Assembly (NCBI GenBank): GCA_013695005.1
Contig: JACDBJ010000101.1
Coordinates: 1-18,816, forward strand
DNA: 18,816 nt
Direction: 5' to 3'
Source: Pseudonocardiales bacterium
GTDB lineage: Bacteria > Actinomycetota > Actinomycetes > Mycobacteriales > Pseudonocardiaceae
Both the position numbers and the translations under genes were made by a program. Below, in pieces: positions 1 through 7,562 of this stretch (within the stretch, counting starts at the first letter, position 1; every line of letters starts with the position of its first letter). The notes beneath the pieces are model-generated. The model had not been told where the DNA came from and made no database searches. It worked only from the letters and a program-made list of their open reading frames with translations.

Positions 1-2
1 AC

Positions 3-578
3 CGCGGCACCACGGTCGGCAGCATCGTGCACGCCGACCCTGCCGGCGAGATGACGGCGGTGCTCGCGCTGCTCGGCGGCACGGTGGCGTTGGCGAGCAC
101 GCAGGGCGAGCGTTCGGTCGGCGCGGAGGAGTTCTTCGTCGGGCCGCTCGAGTCGTGTCTTGCCGAGGGCGAGCTCGCGGTGAGCGCCTTCTTTCCGCGG
201 CCGCCGGGGCGGGCGGGCTCGGCGTGGCTGGAGCTCGCCCGCCGGCACGGCGACTACGCGATGTGCGGAGTCGGCGCCGTCGTCACGCTCGACGGTGACT
301 CCCGGGTGGTCGGCGCGCGCGCCGGCTACATCTCGGTCGGCCCGACGCCGGTGGTGCTCGACCTCACCGACGCGGTGCACGGCGCGTCTGTCGAACCCGA
401 TGGCGCCGGCGCGGACTGGGAGGCGGCCGGGCGGCTGGCGCAGGCCGGCGTGGAACCGGAGGCCGACATCCACGCCACCGCGGAATACCGCCGCCACCTC
501 GTCGGTGTGCTCACCGCGCGAGCCCTACGGGCGGCGGCGGCCGACGCTGCCGGGCAAGACGCCGAGGATGCCCGATGA
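3..578 (+). CDS. Molybdenum hydroxylase FAD-binding (medium, CoxM-like) subunit, 5'-truncated
   Basis: This is the C-terminal about 191 residues of the flavin subunit of a xanthine dehydrogenase/CO-dehydrogenase type molybdenum hydroxylase; the reading frame is open to the window edge. The first visible residues (RGTTVGSIVHADPAGEM) match the conserved G-S-I-x-H-x-D-P-x-x-E segment of the FAD-binding domain, and the rest (ARRHGDYAMCGVGAVVTLD, then RAGYISVGPTP) is the usual CO dehydrogenase flavoprotein C-terminal domain. Family members are about 280-300 residues, so roughly 100 N-terminal residues lie outside the window. The subunit passes electrons from the 2Fe-2S subunit to the external acceptor. 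Its TGA overlaps the ATG of the iron-sulfur subunit (ATGA), giving the coxM-coxS-coxL order typical of actinobacteria. An internal GTG at 27 is not a credible start because homology extends upstream of it. Confidence 0.93.
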   Translation, partial: RGTTVGSIVHADPAGEMTAVLALLGGTVALASTQGERSVGAEEFFVGPLESCLAEGELAVSAFFPRPPGRAGSAWLELARRHGDYAMCGVGAVVTLDGDSRVVGARAGYISVGPTPVVLDLTDAVHGASVEPDGAGADWEAAGRLAQAGVEPEADIHATAEYRRHLVGVLTARALRAAAADAAGQDAEDAR

Positions 579-1084
579 GCGAGGAGTTGCACGACGTGAG
601 CGTCGTCGTCAACGGCCTCCCGCGGACCGCGCGGGTACCGGCGCGGCGGCTGCTGTCGGACTTCCTGCGCCACGACGTCGGCCTGACCGGCACGCATGTG
701 GGATGCGAGCACGGCGTGTGCGGGGCATGCACGGTGCTCGTGGACTCCCGCCCCGTGCGGTCCTGCCTGCTGTTCGCGGTCGGGGTGGACGGCGCCGCGA
801 TCACCACGATCGAGGGCTGCACCCTGCCGGACGGCGAGCTTGGCGCGGTCCAGCAGGCGTTCATGGAGTGCCACGGGCTGCAGTGCGGCTTCTGCACGCC
901 GGGTTTCGTCACCACGATCACCGCCTTCCTCGACGAGCAGCCGGACCCGAGCGCGGAGGAGGCAAGGGAGGCGATCGCGGGCAACCTGTGCCGCTGCACC
1001 GGCTACCAGAACATCGTGGCGGCCGTGTTGCGTGCAGCGCAGATCCAGCGCGAGATCACAGGCCAGGCGGTGGCCGAACGGTGA
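575..1084 (+). CDS. Molybdenum hydroxylase 2Fe-2S (small, CoxS-like) subunit
   Basis: This 169-residue protein carries the two 2Fe-2S clusters that relay electrons from the Mo centre to FAD. The N-terminal plant-ferredoxin-type cluster is bound by C44, C49, C52 (CEHGVCGAC) and C64. The C-terminal alpha-helical domain binds the second cluster through C104, C107 (CGFC) and C139, C141 (CRC, followed by TGYQNI). All eight ligands are present and the length is normal for the family (150-180). The ATG overlaps the stop of the flavin subunit by 4 bp, and its own TGA overlaps the GTG of the Mo subunit (GTGA), so the three genes are translationally coupled. The start is also where family N-termini begin (short leader, then VSVVVNGLPR). 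Confidence 0.96.
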   Translation: MSEELHDVSVVVNGLPRTARVPARRLLSDFLRHDVGLTGTHVGCEHGVCGACTVLVDSRPVRSCLLFAVGVDGAAITTIEGCTLPDGELGAVQQAFMECHGLQCGFCTPGFVTTITAFLDEQPDPSAEEAREAIAGNLCRCTGYQNIVAAVLRAAQIQREITGQAVAER

Positions 1085-3528
1085 CCCGGATGTTCGGCGA
1101 GCCGATGATCCGGCGCGAGGACCCGCGGCTGCTCCGCGGCGAGGGCCGCTACCTCGACGACCTCGGCTCCAACGCTCTCGCCGCGGCGTTCGTCCGCAGC
1201 CCGCATGCGCACGCCCGCGTCCTGGACATCGACGTGTCCGACGCGCTGGATGTCGACGGTCTGGTCGCGATCTACGCCTACGACGACCTGCTTGGCCGTG
1301 TCGCGGAGGCGCTGCCGCTGCTGATTCCGCACCCGTCGATCACCCACCCGAAGACCCCGTACTGCCTGGCCAACGGCGAGGTCAACCACGTCGGCGAGGC
1401 GATCGTGATGGTGGTGGCCACCGACCGCTACGTGGCCGAGGACGTGTGCGACCGGATCCGGGTCGACTACGAGCCGCTGCCGGCCGTCGTGGGTGTCGCG
1501 GCCGCGCGGGCCGCCGCGCAGCTCGTGCACGACGACGTCCCCGGCAACCTCGCCGCGCACCTCGTCCAAGAGGTGGGGGATGCCCCCGCCGCCATCGCCG
1601 CCGCGCCGCACGTGCTGGAGCTCGACCTCGACGTCGAGCGCAGTGCGTCGATGCCGATGGAGGGCAGGGGTGTGTACGCCCGCTGGGACTCCGACGACCG
1701 CTCGCTGCGGGTGTACACCTCGACGCAGACCTCGACCAGCGTGCGCATGGCGCTGGCGGCGAAGCTCGACGTGCCGGTGGACCGGGTCGAGGTGATCGCG
1801 CCCGACGTGGGCGGCGGGTTCGGTGTCAAGATCGTCCACCCGTGGCCGGAGGAGGTCCTCGTGCCGTGGGCGGCGATGGCCCTTGGTCGCGAGGTCAAGT
1901 GGACCGAGGACCGCCGCGAGCACTTCGTCTCCAGCGCCCACGAGCGCGGACAGCTGCACCATGTGCGGGTCGGTTTCGACGACGACGGCTGCCTCCTCGG
2001 CCTGGACGTCACGTTCTGGCACGACAACGGCGCCTACCTCCCGTACGGCGCGGTGGTGCCGATCATCACCTCGACGCAGCTGCTCGGGCCGTACAAGCCG
2101 GGGGCGTACCGCGTCGAGTACTCCAGCCTCTACACCAACACGGTGATCGTCACGCCGTACCGCGGCGCCGGCCGGCCGCAGGGCTGCTTCGTGATGGAGA
2201 GGACGATCGACGCGATCGCCGACCGCCTCAGTCTCGACCGCGCCGTGGTGCGAGAGCGCAACTTCATCCAGCCGTCGGACATGCCCTACGACCATCAGCT
2301 GCAGTTTCAGGACGGCCGCCCGCTGATCTACGACTCGGGCGACTACCCCGCGATGCTGGAGAAGCTGCGCAAGCTGGTCGATTGGGACGACTTCGCGGCG
2401 TACCGGGAGGCTGCGGTCGCCGAAGGTCGCCGGGTCGGCATCGGGCTCGCCTGCTACGTCGAGGGGACCGGGGTCGGTCCGTACGAGGGCGCGCACGTGC
2501 GGGTGGAGACCAACGGCACGGTTGTGGTGTCGACCGGGCTGACCACCCAGGGCCAGGGGCACCAGACGGCGTTCGCGCAGATCGCGGCCGACGAGCTGGG
2601 CGTCCCGGTGGCCGATGTCGTCGTCACCACGGGGGACACCCGGCGCTTCGCCTACGCCGTCGGCACGTTCGCGTCCAGGGCGGCGGTGATGAGCGGCAAC
2701 GCGATCGCGCTGGCCGCGCGTGGCGTGCGGGACAAGGCGCTGCGGATCGCCGCCGAGGCGCTGGAGGTCGACGAGCGCGACCTCGAGATCGTCGAGGGCG
2801 TGGTTCAGGTCAAGGGCAGCCCGGACGCCCGCATCCCGCTGGCGACGGTGGCCGTGCTGTCCAACCCGCTGCGCTACGCCTTCGACGAGCAGGCGAAGCA
2901 GGCGACCCAGTTCGCGCGGTCGGCCGACATCGACCGGCCGCCGGTGGCCGAGGACGACGAGCCAGGCCTGGAGTTCACCGACTACTACTCGCCGTCGCGG
3001 TCGACGTTCGCCAACGGGATGCACGCCGCGATCGTCGAGACCGACCCGGACACCGCCGAGATCACCGTGCTGCGGTACTGCGTGGTGCACGACTGCGGCA
3101 CGCTGGTGAACCCGATGATCGTCGAGGGGCAGATCCACGGCGGCGTGGCGCAGGGAGTCGGCGGCGCGCTGCTGGAGCGGATGGTCTACGACGAGAACGG
3201 GCAGCTGCTGAACGCGTCGTTCATGGACTTCCTGATGCCCTACGCCACCGAGGTGCCGGTCGTCGAGACCGACCACATGGAGACCCCATCCCCACTCAAC
3301 CCGCTGGGGATCAAAGGTGCGGGGGAGGCCGGCGTGATCCCCGGTATGGCGGTACTCGCCGCCGCGATCGAGGACGCCGAGGGCTTCCGGATCACACGGA
3401 TGCCGATCTCGCCGAGCGAGCTGTTCGGCCTACGGGAGCGGTTCGCCGCGGGTGAGATCCCGGCCGTCGGCGGTGCCGACGAGTCGAGCGCCGTCGGTCA
3501 GGTGCCGCGACCGCGATCCGCGCGCTGA
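1081..3528 (+). CDS. Molybdenum hydroxylase large catalytic subunit (CoxL form II/aldehyde oxidase-xanthine dehydrogenase type)
   Basis: This 815-residue Mo-cofactor subunit starts at GTG 1081, which gives the standard N-terminus TRMFGEPMIRREDPRLLRG; the open frame continues far upstream only as a shadow of the preceding genes. The N-terminal 'hammerhead' domain is followed by the Mo-binding domains. Visible motifs are the pterin-contacting VGGGFGVK (243-250), PYRGAGR (359-365) and the active-site glutamate E749 in GIKGAGEAGV. The active-site loop is the RGAGR form, not the AYxCSFR loop of true CO dehydrogenase, so it is not a form-I CO oxidiser; the substrate is more likely an aldehyde or N-heterocycle. 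The downstream ring-opening amidohydrolase, ureido/hydantoin hydrolases and carbamate kinase point to hydroxylation of a pyrimidine-like or related heterocycle (inference). A uracil/thymine-dehydrogenase role is one specific option. Confidence 0.95.
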   Translation: MTRMFGEPMIRREDPRLLRGEGRYLDDLGSNALAAAFVRSPHAHARVLDIDVSDALDVDGLVAIYAYDDLLGRVAEALPLLIPHPSITHPKTPYCLANGEVNHVGEAIVMVVATDRYVAEDVCDRIRVDYEPLPAVVGVAAARAAAQLVHDDVPGNLAAHLVQEVGDAPAAIAAAPHVLELDLDVERSASMPMEGRGVYARWDSDDRSLRVYTSTQTSTSVRMALAAKLDVPVDRVEVIAPDVGGGFGVKIVHPWPEEVLVPWAAMALGREVKWTEDRREHFVSSAHERGQLHHVRVGFDDDGCLLGLDVTFWHDNGAYLPYGAVVPIITSTQLLGPYKPGAYRVEYSSLYTNTVIVTPYRGAGRPQGCFVMERTIDAIADRLSLDRAVVRERNFIQPSDMPYDHQLQFQDGRPLIYDSGDYPAMLEKLRKLVDWDDFAAYREAAVAEGRRVGIGLACYVEGTGVGPYEGAHVRVETNGTVVVSTGLTTQGQGHQTAFAQIAADELGVPVADVVVTTGDTRRFAYAVGTFASRAAVMSGNAIALAARGVRDKALRIAAEALEVDERDLEIVEGVVQVKGSPDARIPLATVAVLSNPLRYAFDEQAKQATQFARSADIDRPPVAEDDEPGLEFTDYYSPSRSTFANGMHAAIVETDPDTAEITVLRYCVVHDCGTLVNPMIVEGQIHGGVAQGVGGALLERMVYDENGQLLNASFMDFLMPYATEVPVVETDHMETPSPLNPLGIKGAGEAGVIPGMAVLAAAIEDAEGFRITRMPISPSELFGLRERFAAGEIPAVGGADESSAVGQVPRPRSAR

Positions 3529-3910
3529 ATGTGGTCCTCGCACGCCCCGGGACCGTGTGACGACCTCAACCGGAGCGCGTAGCCGCCCGACTCAGTAAGG
3601 CTCAACGGTCCGCGTCGGGGCGAAGGCCCGGTCGTCGCATCGGGCGGCGCGTGCTCGGCAGACTCCACGTCCGGGACGGCGGGTCGGCAGGCAGAGCTGC
3701 GCAGTCCGTTGCGACCGCAGCAGCCACCCAAATCGGGAATGCCGAGCCCGCGCGTGTCGCCGCTACCCCTTCTGACCAGGGACCACTCGCAGCCCGCCCC
3801 GTTCGAGACCGCCATCGCGGGGCCGCGGTCCGGGCTGTCGTAGACAAGACCTGCTGGATCGGCCGGCAAGAGCGGCGCTGCAGGTTGGGCGCGTAAGTAG
3901 GGTTCGGTCC
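3529..3910. other. 382-bp gap without a recognisable gene between the Mo subunit and the CoxG gene
   Basis: No open frame here has a credible start, ribosome site and recognisable protein. Frames on both strands are short and look like high-GC noise. A minus-strand frame near 3869-3774 reads VYDSPDRGPAMAVS, which faintly resembles the C-terminal half of DUF397 proteins, too weakly to call a pseudogene. I see no strong terminator or promoter. The gap is by far the largest within an otherwise overlapping operon, so it may hold a second promoter for the CoxG-to-amidohydrolase genes, or be a deletion scar. Confidence 0.5.
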
Positions 3911-4546
3911 ATGAAGGTCACCGGATCGGCGGTGCTGCACGCACCGAGGGACAAGGTGTGGCAGGCGTTGAACGACCCGGCGGTGCTGGTGCGCACGATC
4001 CCCGGCTGCCACCAGCTGGCGGCGGTCGGCCAGGACGCGTACCGGATGACGCTCAGCGCGGGCGTCGCGTCGATCAAGGGCACCTACCAGGGCGACGTGC
4101 GACTGTCCGACCAGCAGGAACCCGAGTCGTTCCTGATGCGGGCGACCGGAGCCGGCGGGCCAGGCACGATCAGTGCGGACGTGATCGTCCGGCTCGCGGA
4201 GGAGGCCGACGGTGTCACTCGGCTGGACTACGACGCCGACGCGGTGGTCGGCGGCATGATCGGCGGGGTCGGGCAGCGGGTGCTGGCCGGCGTGGCGAAG
4301 AAGACGGCAGGGGAGTTCTTCCAGGCGGTCGACGACGTCCTCACCGGTAAGTCCGAAGCCGCACCGGCCGAGGTGCCAGCGGCTGGTGGCGGCGACACTC
4401 CGGCGGTGTTCCAGCGGCAGCCGGCAGCCGGTGTGGCCATCCCGGGCGGCGCGTTCTTGCAGGGCGCGGTGTTCGGCGCGGTGACCGCGCTTGCCGGTGC
4501 CCTCGTGGGTGGTTGGCTCGCTGGCCGCCGGGCTGCGCGGAGGTAG
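3911..4546 (+). CDS. coxG: CoxG-like SRPBCC-domain protein with C-terminal membrane anchor
   Basis: This 211-residue protein begins MKVTGSAVLHAPRDKVWQAL and continues through DPAVLVRTIPGC, the signature of the CO dehydrogenase subunit G (CoxG) branch of the START/SRPBCC fold. The lipid-binding domain occupies about residues 1-150. A Pro/Ala-rich linker leads to one hydrophobic segment (about 184-203, GAVFGAVTALAGALVGGWL) and a short basic tail (GRRAARR), a C-terminal membrane anchor with the tail in the cytosol. In CO dehydrogenase systems CoxG tethers the enzyme to the membrane and delivers quinone as electron acceptor. The equivalent role for the hydroxylase upstream is inferred from gene linkage. 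Its TAG lies 2 nt before the GTG of the nitrilase gene. The ribosome site is weak (AGGG), and the ATG is placed by homology. Confidence 0.9.
   Translation: MKVTGSAVLHAPRDKVWQALNDPAVLVRTIPGCHQLAAVGQDAYRMTLSAGVASIKGTYQGDVRLSDQQEPESFLMRATGAGGPGTISADVIVRLAEEADGVTRLDYDADAVVGGMIGGVGQRVLAGVAKKTAGEFFQAVDDVLTGKSEAAPAEVPAAGGGDTPAVFQRQPAAGVAIPGGAFLQGAVFGAVTALAGALVGGWLAGRRAARR
4539..4543 (+). promoter_or_regulatory. Ribosome binding site that fixes the nitrilase start
   Basis: GGAGG lies inside the last codons of coxG and 5 nt upstream of GTG 4549. It is the reason for preferring this GTG to the upstream in-frame TTG 4513, which has no such site and would add 12 residues unlike family N-termini. Confidence 0.7.
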
Positions 4547-4548
4547 TC

Positions 4549-5472
4549 GTGCAGGCATTCACCGCGGCAGCTGTCCAGCTCGCCCCCGTGCCGGGACCGC
4601 TCGGGCCGCACAGCGTCAAAGCCAACCTCGCCCGCTGCGTGGACTGGGTGGAGCGCTGCGTCGCGGCCACCGGCGCCGACCTCGTCGTGCTGCCGGAGTC
4701 GGCGACCACCGGGTTCACGCCCGGCTGCTCGGTGGAGCAGCTGTGGGAGACGGTGTCCGCGATCCCCGGCCCGGTGACCGAACCGGTGCAGGAAGTCGCC
4801 GCCCGGCTCGGCGTGCACATCGTGGGATGCAGCTACGAGCGCGGCGACAGCCCGGAGATCGTCTACAACACGGCCGTGCTGATCGGGCCCTCCGGCGACG
4901 TGCTCGGCAGCTACCGCAAGACCCACCCGTTCTGCACCGAGCTGAGCTCACGCGGCGGCTGGGTCACTCCCGGCAACGAGGTCAGCGTCGTCGACACCGC
5001 CCTGGGCCGGATCGGGCTGATCATCTGCTTCGACGGCGACTACCCGGAACTGTCCCGCATCACCGCCGTCCGCGGGGCCGAGGTGATCTGCCGGCCGTCC
5101 GCCCTGCTCCGCTCGGCCGACATCTGGGAGCTCACCAACCGCGCCCGCGCCTACGACAACCATGTCTACGTCATCGGTGCGAACGCCACCGGCGCCGACC
5201 CCGGCGGCGTGCTGTACTTCGGCAACTCCATGATCGTCACGCCGATTGCCGAGGTCGTCGCCCGGGCCGCGTCGCACGAGGGCTGGGTCGCGGCGCGGCT
5301 CGATCCGCAGCAAGCGATGGCCTCGCTCACGCCGGGGTCGTCGGTGCCGCAGACGTTCGACCACCTCGCGGACCGCAACCTCGAGCTGATCGCCCGCTAC
5401 GCCGACGACCTTGTGCGCCCGGCGCAGACGACCTTCCCGCACGCCGAGCCGCACGGCGAACCGATGGACTGA
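4549..5472 (+). CDS. Nitrilase-superfamily C-N hydrolase (carbamoyl/amide hydrolase)
   Basis: This 307-residue enzyme has the complete Glu-Lys-Cys triad of the carbon-nitrogen hydrolase superfamily: E50 (VVLPESATTG), K124 (YRKTHPF) and C160 (IICFDGDYPE). The superfamily includes beta-ureidopropionases, N-carbamoyl amino-acid amidohydrolases and aliphatic amidases; cysteine attack releases ammonia (and CO2 from a carbamoyl group). GTG 4549 is chosen over the in-frame TTG 4513 because GGAGG at 4539-4543 sits 5 nt ahead of it and the protein then starts at the usual first strand (FTAAAVQLAP). It follows coxG by 2 nt and precedes hyuA by 11 nt. In a heterocycle-degrading operon, the likely job is hydrolysis of the linear ureido or amide product made by ring opening (inference). 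The exact substrate cannot be assigned. Confidence 0.93.
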   Translation: MQAFTAAAVQLAPVPGPLGPHSVKANLARCVDWVERCVAATGADLVVLPESATTGFTPGCSVEQLWETVSAIPGPVTEPVQEVAARLGVHIVGCSYERGDSPEIVYNTAVLIGPSGDVLGSYRKTHPFCTELSSRGGWVTPGNEVSVVDTALGRIGLIICFDGDYPELSRITAVRGAEVICRPSALLRSADIWELTNRARAYDNHVYVIGANATGADPGGVLYFGNSMIVTPIAEVVARAASHEGWVAARLDPQQAMASLTPGSSVPQTFDHLADRNLELIARYADDLVRPAQTTFPHAEPHGEPMD

Positions 5473-5483
5473 CGGGCTGATCA

Positions 5484-7562
5484 ATGACGGTCAGGATCGG
5501 CATCGACACCGGCGGCACCTTCACCGACGTCGTCGCACTCGACGAGGACAGCGGCCGTCTCGTCGCGACCAAGACGCCGTCAACGCCCGCCGAACCGGCG
5601 GACGGCTTCATGACCGGCGTGCGCAAGGTGCTGGAGACTCTCGGCGTGGCCGGGGACGCCGTCAGCGCGGTGTCGCACGGCACGACCGTCGCGACCAACA
5701 AGCTGCTCGAGGGCAAGGTCTCCAACCTCGGATTCGTCACCACCGAGGGCTACCGGCACATCCTGGAGATCGCCCGGCAGTCGGTGCCGGACGGCTACGG
5801 CAACAGCTACTTCTGGGTCAAGCCGCCGCGCATCGTCCCGGCCGACCGGGTCCGGACCGTCGGCGGCCGCCTCGACGTGCACGGCCAGGAGCTGCGGCCG
5901 TTCGACCAGGCCGACGCGGTCGCCGCCGCCCGCTTCTTCCGCGAGCGGGGGATCTCGACGATCGGGGTGTGCCTGCTGCACTCCTACGCCAACCCCGAGC
6001 ACGAGCTGCGGATGCGCGACGTGCTGGCCGCCGAGCACCCCGACGCCACGGTGTCGATCTCCAGCGAGGTGCTGCGGGAGTACCGCGAGTACGAGCGGAG
6101 CGTGACGACGTTGGTCGACGCCGCCGTGAAGCCGGACATCCGCCGCTACGTCGGCAACATCACCAGCCGGCTGGACGCGTTCACCGCCGGCGGGGTCCCG
6201 TTCTACGTGATGAAGTCCAACGGCGGCGTGCTGTCGGCCGCCGAGGTCGTGCACCAGCCGATCACCACCGTGCTGTCCGGGCCGGCCGCCGGCGCGCTCG
6301 GCGCCCGCCTGGTCGCCGAGCGAGCCGGGTTCGCGAGCGTGCTCACCCTCGACGGTGGTGGCACCTCCACCGACGTCACCGTGGTGCTCGACGGGCACCC
6401 GGCGCTGACCACCGAGGGCAGCGTCGGCGGCTACCCGAGCAAGATCCCCATGATCGACGTGGTGACCGTCGGCGCAGGCGGCGGCTCCATCGCCCGGGTC
6501 AGCCCGGAGGGGACACTCAAGGTCGGGCCGCAGTCGGCCGGCGCCGACCCTGGCCCGCTGTGCTACCTGCGCGGCGGCGAGGAGCCGACCGTCACCGACG
6601 CCCACCTGCTGCTCGGCCGGATCCCGCCGCACCTGCTCGGCGGCGAGATCCCGCTGGACTCCGATGCCGCAGCCGCGGGCGTCTCTCAGCTCGCCGGGAA
6701 GCTCGGGCTCGGCGTCGAGGAGTGCGCGGCCGGGGTGCTGGAGATCTCGGCGTGGAACCAGGCGAACGCGCTGCGGCAGATCACCGTGAAGCGTGGGCTG
6801 GACGTGCGCGCGTTCACGATGGTCACCTTCGGCGGCTCCGGTTCGCTGCTGGCCTGCCGGCTGATCGACGTGCTCGGGCTGGCCGGCGTCCTCGTGCCGC
6901 TCAACCCCGGCAACCTCTCCGCGTTCGGGCTGCTCACCGTGGACGTCCGCAACGACTACGTCCGCACGGCGGTCAGCCGGCAGTCCGCGCTCGACCTCGG
7001 CGCCGTCCAGCGGATCTTCGACGAGCTCACCGCGGAGGCGGATGCGGCGCTCGCGCGGGAGGGTTTCGCCGCGGACGCCCGCCAGTTCGTGCGCACCGCC
7101 GACCTCCGCTATCACGGGCAGGCGTTCGAGGTCCGGGTCGGCGTGCCGGCCGGTGAGGTCGACCGTGCGCTGGTGGAAGGGGTGGCGGAGATGTTCCACG
7201 CCGAGCACGGCCGGCTCTACGGCTACGACTTCCGCGGCGACGACCGGCAGGAGGTGGAGTGGGTTAACGTGCGGGTCACCGGCGTCGGACCGATCCGCAA
7301 GCCCGACATCACCGAGGCAGCCCACGGCGACGGCGCGGAGGCCGCCCGGACCGGGAGCCGCCCGGTCTACTTCGACTCCTGGGCGCCGACTCCGATCTAC
7401 GCCCGGGCCCGGCTCGGCGCCGACGACGTCATCGACGGCCCCGCCGTGCTGGAGGAGTTCGGCTCGACGGTGCCGCTGCATCCGGGTTTCCGCGCGGAGG
7501 TCGACCGGTTCGGCAACCTGCTGATCTCTCCTTTGGACGACGCCCCGGAGCTGCGGCGATGA
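5484..7562 (+). CDS. hyuA: Hydantoinase/oxoprolinase family ATPase subunit HyuA
   Basis: This 692-residue protein has the family N-terminus RIGIDTGGTFTDVVALDE (actin-like phosphate-binding loop), the conserved SHGTTVATNKLLEGK segment near residue 55, the central LDGGGTSTDV (second phosphate-binding motif of the ASKHA fold) and VGAGGGSIA. This covers both Hydant_A_N and Hydantoinase_A domains plus the C-terminal acetophenone-carboxylase-like domain; length is normal (about 680-720). HyuA activates the substrate with ATP, and HyuB completes hydrolysis of a cyclic or linear amide (hydantoins, 5-oxoproline, caprolactam) or, in some members, carboxylation of ketones. Its TGA overlaps the ATG of hyuB by 4 bp, as expected for an obligate complex. 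The surrounding amidohydrolases favour an amide or ureide substrate over ketone carboxylation, although an acetone-related locus lies further downstream. Confidence 0.95.
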   Translation: MTVRIGIDTGGTFTDVVALDEDSGRLVATKTPSTPAEPADGFMTGVRKVLETLGVAGDAVSAVSHGTTVATNKLLEGKVSNLGFVTTEGYRHILEIARQSVPDGYGNSYFWVKPPRIVPADRVRTVGGRLDVHGQELRPFDQADAVAAARFFRERGISTIGVCLLHSYANPEHELRMRDVLAAEHPDATVSISSEVLREYREYERSVTTLVDAAVKPDIRRYVGNITSRLDAFTAGGVPFYVMKSNGGVLSAAEVVHQPITTVLSGPAAGALGARLVAERAGFASVLTLDGGGTSTDVTVVLDGHPALTTEGSVGGYPSKIPMIDVVTVGAGGGSIARVSPEGTLKVGPQSAGADPGPLCYLRGGEEPTVTDAHLLLGRIPPHLLGGEIPLDSDAAAAGVSQLAGKLGLGVEECAAGVLEISAWNQANALRQITVKRGLDVRAFTMVTFGGSGSLLACRLIDVLGLAGVLVPLNPGNLSAFGLLTVDVRNDYVRTAVSRQSALDLGAVQRIFDELTAEADAALAREGFAADARQFVRTADLRYHGQAFEVRVGVPAGEVDRALVEGVAEMFHAEHGRLYGYDFRGDDRQEVEWVNVRVTGVGPIRKPDITEAAHGDGAEAARTGSRPVYFDSWAPTPIYARARLGADDVIDGPAVLEEFGSTVPLHPGFRAEVDRFGNLLISPLDDAPELRR

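Noticed and set aside
1003..3276. Long antisense open frame of 757 codons opposite the Mo subunit gene
   Set aside because: It is the complement of a high-GC gene; composition is His/Arg/Val-rich without recognisable domains, while the plus strand encodes a full family protein.
1081..3528. True aerobic CO dehydrogenase (form I CoxL)
   Set aside because: The active-site loop reads PYRGAGR; the AYxCSFR loop that defines CO-oxidising enzymes is absent, so CO is not the likely substrate despite coxMSL order and CoxG.
3774..3869. Possible DUF397 remnant on the minus strand (VYDSPDRGPAMAVS)
   Set aside because: Only a short resemblance to the D-S-K-D-P-x-G-P-x-L-x-V-S pattern with a shortened loop and no N-terminal half; not enough to call.
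5580..7481. 633-codon antisense frame opposite hyuA (and a similar 513-codon one opposite hyuB)
   Set aside because: Same high-GC shadow effect; no motifs, and the sense strand is unambiguous.
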